From Gammaproteobacteria bacterium (GTDB taxonomy: Bacteria; Pseudomonadota; Gammaproteobacteria; Eutrophobiales; Eutrophobiaceae), in the NCBI GenBank assembly GCA_003645215.1, contig QNEM01000059.1, positions 1-9,748 of the forward strand: 9,748 bases of DNA. The letters run 5' to 3'. Under the pieces are notes generated by a model. The model did not search any database and was not told where the DNA came from. It saw only the letters and a program-made list of their open reading frames with translations. Of the stretch, positions 5,873 through 9,748 are shown one piece after another; positions within the stretch are counted from its first letter, which is position 1; every line of letters starts with the position of its first letter. The translations under genes were made by a program, and so were the position numbers.

Positions 5873-6757
5873 ATTAGTACGCTGTTTCTAAAGGGTCCAT
5901 CCGCCAATGTTCGTATTGTTGCGTTCATCCTGGCCTCATTAATTATGATGACTGTTGATCATCGACAAGGTCATCTGGAGAAACTGCGCTCAACACTTTC
6001 GGTCTTTGTCTATCCCTTACAGTATATTGCTAATCTGCCAGTTACGGTCACTAACTGGGCGACAGAGGCACTGACGACACGAACCAGGCTGGTTGAAGAA
6101 AACGCTTTACTGCGTGATGAACAATTAGTGCTCAGCTCAAAAATACAGAAATTTGAAATTCTTGAAGCAGAAAATGAGCGTCTCAGGGAAATGTTGGAGT
6201 CATCCAAGAGACTTGATGAACGGGTACTCATTGCAAAATTACTAGCAGTAGATTTACAACCGTTCAGGCATCAGATCGTGATTAACAAGGGTCAGCGTGA
6301 AGGTGTTTATGACGGGCAGCCTATAGTTGATGCCAACGGTGTGATGGGGCAAATAGTTCACGTCGGGCCATTTTCCAGTACTGTTCTTTTATTGACTGAC
6401 CCCACCCATGCTATCCCAGTGCAAGTCAATCGTAACGGACTAAGATCAGTTGCTGTCGGCACCGGGCAAAATCATGTTTTGCAACTGGAGCATCTGTCCA
6501 ATAACGTTGATATTAAGGAAGGCGACCTGGTGGTTTCTTCAGGACTGGGGAGCAGGTTCCCTCCGGGATACCCTGTGGGTGTTGTTCAGACTATAAGTCG
6601 TGTTCCTGGAGAACCTTTTGCCAAGGTAACTATTCTCCCCAGCGCGCAACTTGAAAAGAGTCGAGAGGTTCTGTTGGTCTGGCCTGAAACGCGCTCCAGA
6701 TCATTAGCAGATTTTGAATCTCTGGCAGATGATGCGGCTATACCAGCGAGACCATGA
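5873..6757 (+). CDS. mreC: Rod shape-determining protein MreC, probable ATT start
   Basis: MreC is a bitopic periplasmic scaffold that links MreB and MreD to PBP2 and activates it. From the ATT at 5873 the protein has 294 residues: a short cytoplasmic start (x-STLFLKGPSANVR), a membrane helix (about 13-27, VRIVAFILASLIMMT), DHRQGHLEKLRSTLS, a coiled coil (about 66-114, with EENALLRDEQ and EAENERLREMLE), then the two-barrel beta domain (INKGQREGVYDGQP at about 137-150; DLVVSSGLGSRFPPGYPVG at about 218-236). The stretch LFLKGPS...R before the helix is the typical gammaproteobacterial MreC start. No ATG, GTG or TTG exists in frame between the stop at 5855 and the ATG at 5945, and starting there would remove most of the anchor. 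The ATT has an ideal ribosome binding site. A point change or sequencing error from ATG is the alternative. Its stop overlaps mreD. Confidence 0.93.
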   Translation: MSTLFLKGPSANVRIVAFILASLIMMTVDHRQGHLEKLRSTLSVFVYPLQYIANLPVTVTNWATEALTTRTRLVEENALLRDEQLVLSSKIQKFEILEAENERLREMLESSKRLDERVLIAKLLAVDLQPFRHQIVINKGQREGVYDGQPIVDANGVMGQIVHVGPFSSTVLLLTDPTHAIPVQVNRNGLRSVAVGTGQNHVLQLEHLSNNVDIKEGDLVVSSGLGSRFPPGYPVGVVQTISRVPGEPFAKVTILPSAQLEKSREVLLVWPETRSRSLADFESLADDAAIPARP

Positions 6758-7242
6758 TGTTAAATAAAAATGCCGGTGGCTGGATAATATTTACAAGTTT
6801 GTTAATTGCTTTTCTGTTAACGGCTTTACCTTTGCCAGCCTGGGCAGATCCCTGGCGCCCGGCCTGGGTCGCAATGGTGCTCATATACTGGTGTATGGCA
6901 TTACCTGGCAGGATAGGTATTGGGACTGCATGGTGTTTGGGTCTGTTACTGGATGTACAACAGGGTGCCTTACTGGGACAAAATGCCCTGATCCTGGCAT
7001 TGGTCGCTTATTTTATTCTTCAGATTCATAAACGTTTTCGAATCTTTCCACTGGTACAACAATCCTGTCTGATTGGCATCATCATCATATTTTATTTGCT
7101 CATTGCCTCGTGGATAACAGGCATCATGGGATTAGCCCCCCAGACATGGACATATTGGGCACCTGCGTTTTCCAGCATGATCTTGTGGCCCTGGTTGTTT
7201 GTTATCCTCAGGGATATGCGCCGTAAATATCACGTAAGCTGA
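6754..7242 (+). CDS. mreD: Rod shape-determining protein MreD
   Basis: A 162-residue integral membrane protein of normal MreD size, the membrane partner of MreC in the elongation complex. About six hydrophobic segments are visible: roughly 11-29, 37-50, 55-68, 76-91, 103-121 and 136-152. Family landmarks are DPWRPAWVAMVLIYWCMALP (32-51) and GLLLDVQQGALLGQNAL (63-79). The ATG at 6754 overlaps the mreC stop as ATGA; a second ATG follows at once (6757), and either could start the protein. The overlap suggests coupled translation, which would help keep MreC and MreD in balance. The gene ends 18 nt before mrdA. Confidence 0.94.
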   Translation: MMLNKNAGGWIIFTSLLIAFLLTALPLPAWADPWRPAWVAMVLIYWCMALPGRIGIGTAWCLGLLLDVQQGALLGQNALILALVAYFILQIHKRFRIFPLVQQSCLIGIIIIFYLLIASWITGIMGLAPQTWTYWAPAFSSMILWPWLFVILRDMRRKYHVS

Positions 7243-7260
7243 TAGCAATACGCATCAGTT

Positions 7261-9120
7261 ATGGGCTTAAAATTTACACTTAAAGATATCCAGGAAGAAA
7301 CAAGGCTCATTCGCTTTCGTGTCTATACTGCAGCGCTGATAATTATTTTATTGGTGATGGTGCTTATTGGACGCCTGTTCTATTTGCAGGTTATTCGACA
7401 TGATCACTTTATTACCTTGTCCCAGAGTAACAGAGTCAAGGTTTTACCGATCCCACCGATCCGGGGACTGATTTTCAGTCGAGACGGTATTTTGGTCGCA
7501 GACAATCAACCCTCATTTAGTCTGGAGTTGATTCCAGAACAAATAGAGAGTCTGGATCAGACAATAGATGAACTTTCCGAGTTGATGGAGATAGATGAAG
7601 AAAGTATTAATCGCTTCAAAAAACTACGGCGGGCTAAAAGGCGTTTTGAGAGCATACCGCTTAAATTTAAACTGTCAGAATATGAGGTTGCGCGTTTCTC
7701 TGTCGAACGACACAGGTTCCCTGGTGTCGAGGTGGTTGCCCGACCCTATCGTCACTACCCCGAGAAGTCGGGTCTGGTACATGTTCTGGGATATGTCGGT
7801 CGTATTGATGAGAAAGAATTGCAGAGGATTGATGAGTCAGATTATCTGGGTACAAGTCATATCGGGAAACTGGGTGTCGAGAAGGCCTATGAAGATGTAT
7901 TACATGGACATGTAGGCCACCAGCAAGTCGAGGTCAATGCCCAGGGGCGTATTATTCGCGTACTTGAACGGACGCCACCAGAACCCGGTCAAAATATTCA
8001 TTTGACGCTAGATTATTCACTGCAAACTGCTGCAACTAATATTATGCAGGGCAGGCGTGGTTCAATCGTGGCTATAGATCCGAATAATGGTGACATACTG
8101 GCATTGGTCAGTTCGCCTGCCTATGATCCCAACCCGTTTGTAAACGGTATAGATTCGAAATCATACAAGGCGTTGCTCAGTGCCAAGGATACACCGCTCA
8201 TCAACCGTGCGCTGAATGGTAAATATCCCCCGGGTTCAACCATAAAACCATTTCTGGGGATCGCTGCACTCACATCTGGCCTTAGAGAGGGAAGTGATAC
8301 AACCTGGTGTAAAGGCTGGTATTCATTGAAGGGGCATAGTCACAGGTATCGCGACTGGAAAAAGACGGGACATGGGCATGTGGATTTGAATTATGCAATT
8401 ATGCAGTCCTGCGATGTCTATTATTATACTTTGGCACATGATCTTGGTATCACCAGGCTGAACAAGGCCCTGACGAATTTCGGGTTTGGTAATAAAACCG
8501 GGATTGATATTGGTGGTGAATCAAGTGGACTGGTTCCTTCTATCGAATGGAAACGTCGTGCCTTAAATCAACCCTGGTATCCGGGTGAGACCTTGATCGC
8601 TGGCATCGGTCAGGGTTATGTCCTGGCAACACCTTTACAACTGGCTACAGCAACTGCTGCCTTGGCCAACCAGGGTAAACGTGTTATCCCGAGACTGGCG
8701 AATAAAACCAGCGATCCTATTTCAGGAGAAATCACAAGCTTGCCACAGTCAACTCCAGCTTATGTTGGTGATTACAATAAGGAAGATTGGGATTACATCA
8801 TACAGGCAATGGAGGATGTCGTTCATGGCGCCAGGGGCACTGCCAGACGTAGTGGTGCTAAAGCTGCTTATAAATTTGCCGGAAAAACAGGGACGGCACA
8901 GGTTGCCGGTATCGGACAGGATGAAAAGTACGATAAGGAGAATGTGCCGGAACATTTGCGCGACCACGCATTATTTATTGCATTTGCTCCCGTCGAAGCA
9001 CCTGTAATAGCATTGGCAATTATTGTAGAAAATGGGGGTGGCGGATCATCAACTGCTGCACCCATGGCCAGACAATTACTTGATCATTATTTGCTGGATG
9101 AGTCGGGGAATCTTAAATGA
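7261..9120 (+). CDS. mrdA: Penicillin-binding protein 2, peptidoglycan D,D-transpeptidase of the elongation complex
   Basis: PBP2 cross-links new side-wall peptidoglycan in the periplasm, working with RodA. The protein has 619 residues. In order: a short cytoplasmic start, one membrane anchor (about 21-43, ending GRLFYLQVIRHDHF), the pedestal/dimerisation domain with RGLIFSRDGILVADN (68-82), and the transpeptidase domain with all three active-site motifs: S326-T-I-K329 (in YPPGSTIKP), S383-C-D385 and K542-T-G (in AGKTGTAQV). The nucleophile is Ser326. VLGYVGRID (175-183) and GIGQGYVLATPLQLA (448-462) are further class B PBP landmarks. The ATG at 7261 is the only reasonable start, because TAG at 7243 closes the frame; no Shine-Dalgarno is obvious, so it may rely on ribosomes leaving mreD 18 nt upstream. 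It overlaps rodA. Confidence 0.97.
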   Translation: MGLKFTLKDIQEETRLIRFRVYTAALIIILLVMVLIGRLFYLQVIRHDHFITLSQSNRVKVLPIPPIRGLIFSRDGILVADNQPSFSLELIPEQIESLDQTIDELSELMEIDEESINRFKKLRRAKRRFESIPLKFKLSEYEVARFSVERHRFPGVEVVARPYRHYPEKSGLVHVLGYVGRIDEKELQRIDESDYLGTSHIGKLGVEKAYEDVLHGHVGHQQVEVNAQGRIIRVLERTPPEPGQNIHLTLDYSLQTAATNIMQGRRGSIVAIDPNNGDILALVSSPAYDPNPFVNGIDSKSYKALLSAKDTPLINRALNGKYPPGSTIKPFLGIAALTSGLREGSDTTWCKGWYSLKGHSHRYRDWKKTGHGHVDLNYAIMQSCDVYYYTLAHDLGITRLNKALTNFGFGNKTGIDIGGESSGLVPSIEWKRRALNQPWYPGETLIAGIGQGYVLATPLQLATATAALANQGKRVIPRLANKTSDPISGEITSLPQSTPAYVGDYNKEDWDYIIQAMEDVVHGARGTARRSGAKAAYKFAGKTGTAQVAGIGQDEKYDKENVPEHLRDHALFIAFAPVEAPVIALAIIVENGGGGSSTAAPMARQLLDHYLLDESGNLK

Positions 9121-9748
9121 TTCATTTTGAACAACAATCGCTCTCGCAACGACTGCATCTGGATGTACCTTTGTGTTTTGGCCTGTTGGTCTTATGTGGT
9201 TTGGGTTTGATGGTACTTTATAGTGCCGGTGGGGAGGACATTGGTATCCTTATCAGACAAGCTACACGAATGGCTGCCGCTTTTTTATTAATGTTTCTGG
9301 TGGCGCAATTACCCCCGGCTGTTATCGAAAGATGGTCACTATGGGTTTTTCTCATAGGTATCGCCATGCTGGCTGCGGTGCTTTGGGTAGGACACGTGGG
9401 GAAGGGAGCCCAGCGCTGGCTGGACCTGGGGTTCTTTAGATTTCAGCCTTCCGAGCTGATGAAACTGGCTGTGCCCATGGTTGTCGCCTGGTACCTTTCT
9501 CACAAAACATTACCACCGAACCTGGGCAATATTTTCATTGTCGGCCTGATGATTATGGTTCCTGTTGGCCTGATTGCAAAACAGCCTGACCTGGGGACTT
9601 CATTATTGGTGGCAACTGCAGGTCTTGCTGTCCTGTTTATCTCGGGCATGCGCTGGAAGTTTATTATGGCCTTCGCTGCACTTTGCAGTCTGTGTGCACC
9701 GTTACTCTGGCACTTTATGCACGATTATCAGAAGCGTCGTGTCCTGAC
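9117..9748 (+). CDS. rodA: RodA peptidoglycan glycosyltransferase (SEDS family), 5' part; cut by the window end
   Basis: RodA polymerises lipid II into glycan strands for cell elongation, paired with PBP2. The first 210 residues are visible, over half of the usual length, starting MIHFEQQSLSQRLHLDVP. Hydrophobic segments occur at about 19-36, 52-65, 74-91, 115-127, 137-153, 162-176 and 182-199. SEDS landmarks are GKGAQRWLDLGFFRFQPSEL (95-114), which includes the conserved Glu113, and AKQPDLGTSLL (154-164). The catalytic-Asp loop of the family (near PERHTDFIF) lies beyond the right edge. The ATG overlaps the mrdA stop as ATGA, with GGGGA 7 nt upstream as ribosome binding site. Transpeptidase and glycosyltransferase are thus translated from adjoining, coupled frames. 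Confidence 0.96.
   Translation, partial: MIHFEQQSLSQRLHLDVPLCFGLLVLCGLGLMVLYSAGGEDIGILIRQATRMAAAFLLMFLVAQLPPAVIERWSLWVFLIGIAMLAAVLWVGHVGKGAQRWLDLGFFRFQPSELMKLAVPMVVAWYLSHKTLPPNLGNIFIVGLMIMVPVGLIAKQPDLGTSLLVATAGLAVLFISGMRWKFIMAFAALCSLCAPLLWHFMHDYQKRRVL

Noticed and set aside
1..9748. Search for mobile elements, CRISPR arrays, defence genes or phage genes
   Set aside because: No transposase, integrase, repeat array or phage-like protein is visible on either strand; the window is housekeeping DNA with tight operons.

Overview
This window is a conserved housekeeping region of a bacterial chromosome, most likely from a gammaproteobacterium of moderate GC. The assignment rests on two things: every recognisable protein resembles gammaproteobacterial family members, and a gatCAB operon divergent from mreBCD is a gene order known in that group, for example in Pseudomonas. 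No mobile element, CRISPR array, rRNA or tRNA gene was seen.

Left half, minus strand, read from 4517 down to 1: gatC, gatA and gatB encode the three-subunit tRNA-dependent amidotransferase that makes Gln-tRNAGln and/or Asn-tRNAAsn. They are followed without visible terminators by a DUF2288 protein whose start codon overlaps the gatB stop, a DsbA/HCCA-isomerase-like thioredoxin-fold protein with a one-cysteine active site, and the N-terminus of a GNAT acetyltransferase cut by the window edge. The spacing (overlaps of 1 and 4 nt, gaps of 25 and 16 nt) suggests one transcript. The exception is a 118-nt gatC-gatA gap that holds a 7-bp-arm inverted repeat.

Centre, 4518-4793: a 276-bp divergent intergenic region. 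It must hold the promoters of both operons, and it contains small inverted repeats and an unproven 39-codon ORF.

Right half, plus strand: mreB, mreC, mreD, mrdA (PBP2) and the first two thirds or so of rodA. These encode the cell-elongation (Rod) complex: the MreB actin filament, the MreC/MreD membrane partners, the PBP2 transpeptidase and the RodA glycosyltransferase. mreC-mreD and mrdA-rodA overlap by ATGA and mreD-mrdA are 17 nt apart, so the cluster is probably cotranscribed. The most notable point is mreC. The family-typical N-terminus, including the membrane anchor, is reached only by starting at an ATT codon (5873) placed 6 nt after a near-perfect Shine-Dalgarno sequence; the first ATG would delete most of the anchor.

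I found no convincing undescribed multi-gene system. The items worth follow-up are the mreC start, the DUF2288 coupling to gatB, the palindrome before gatA, and the mreB leader.
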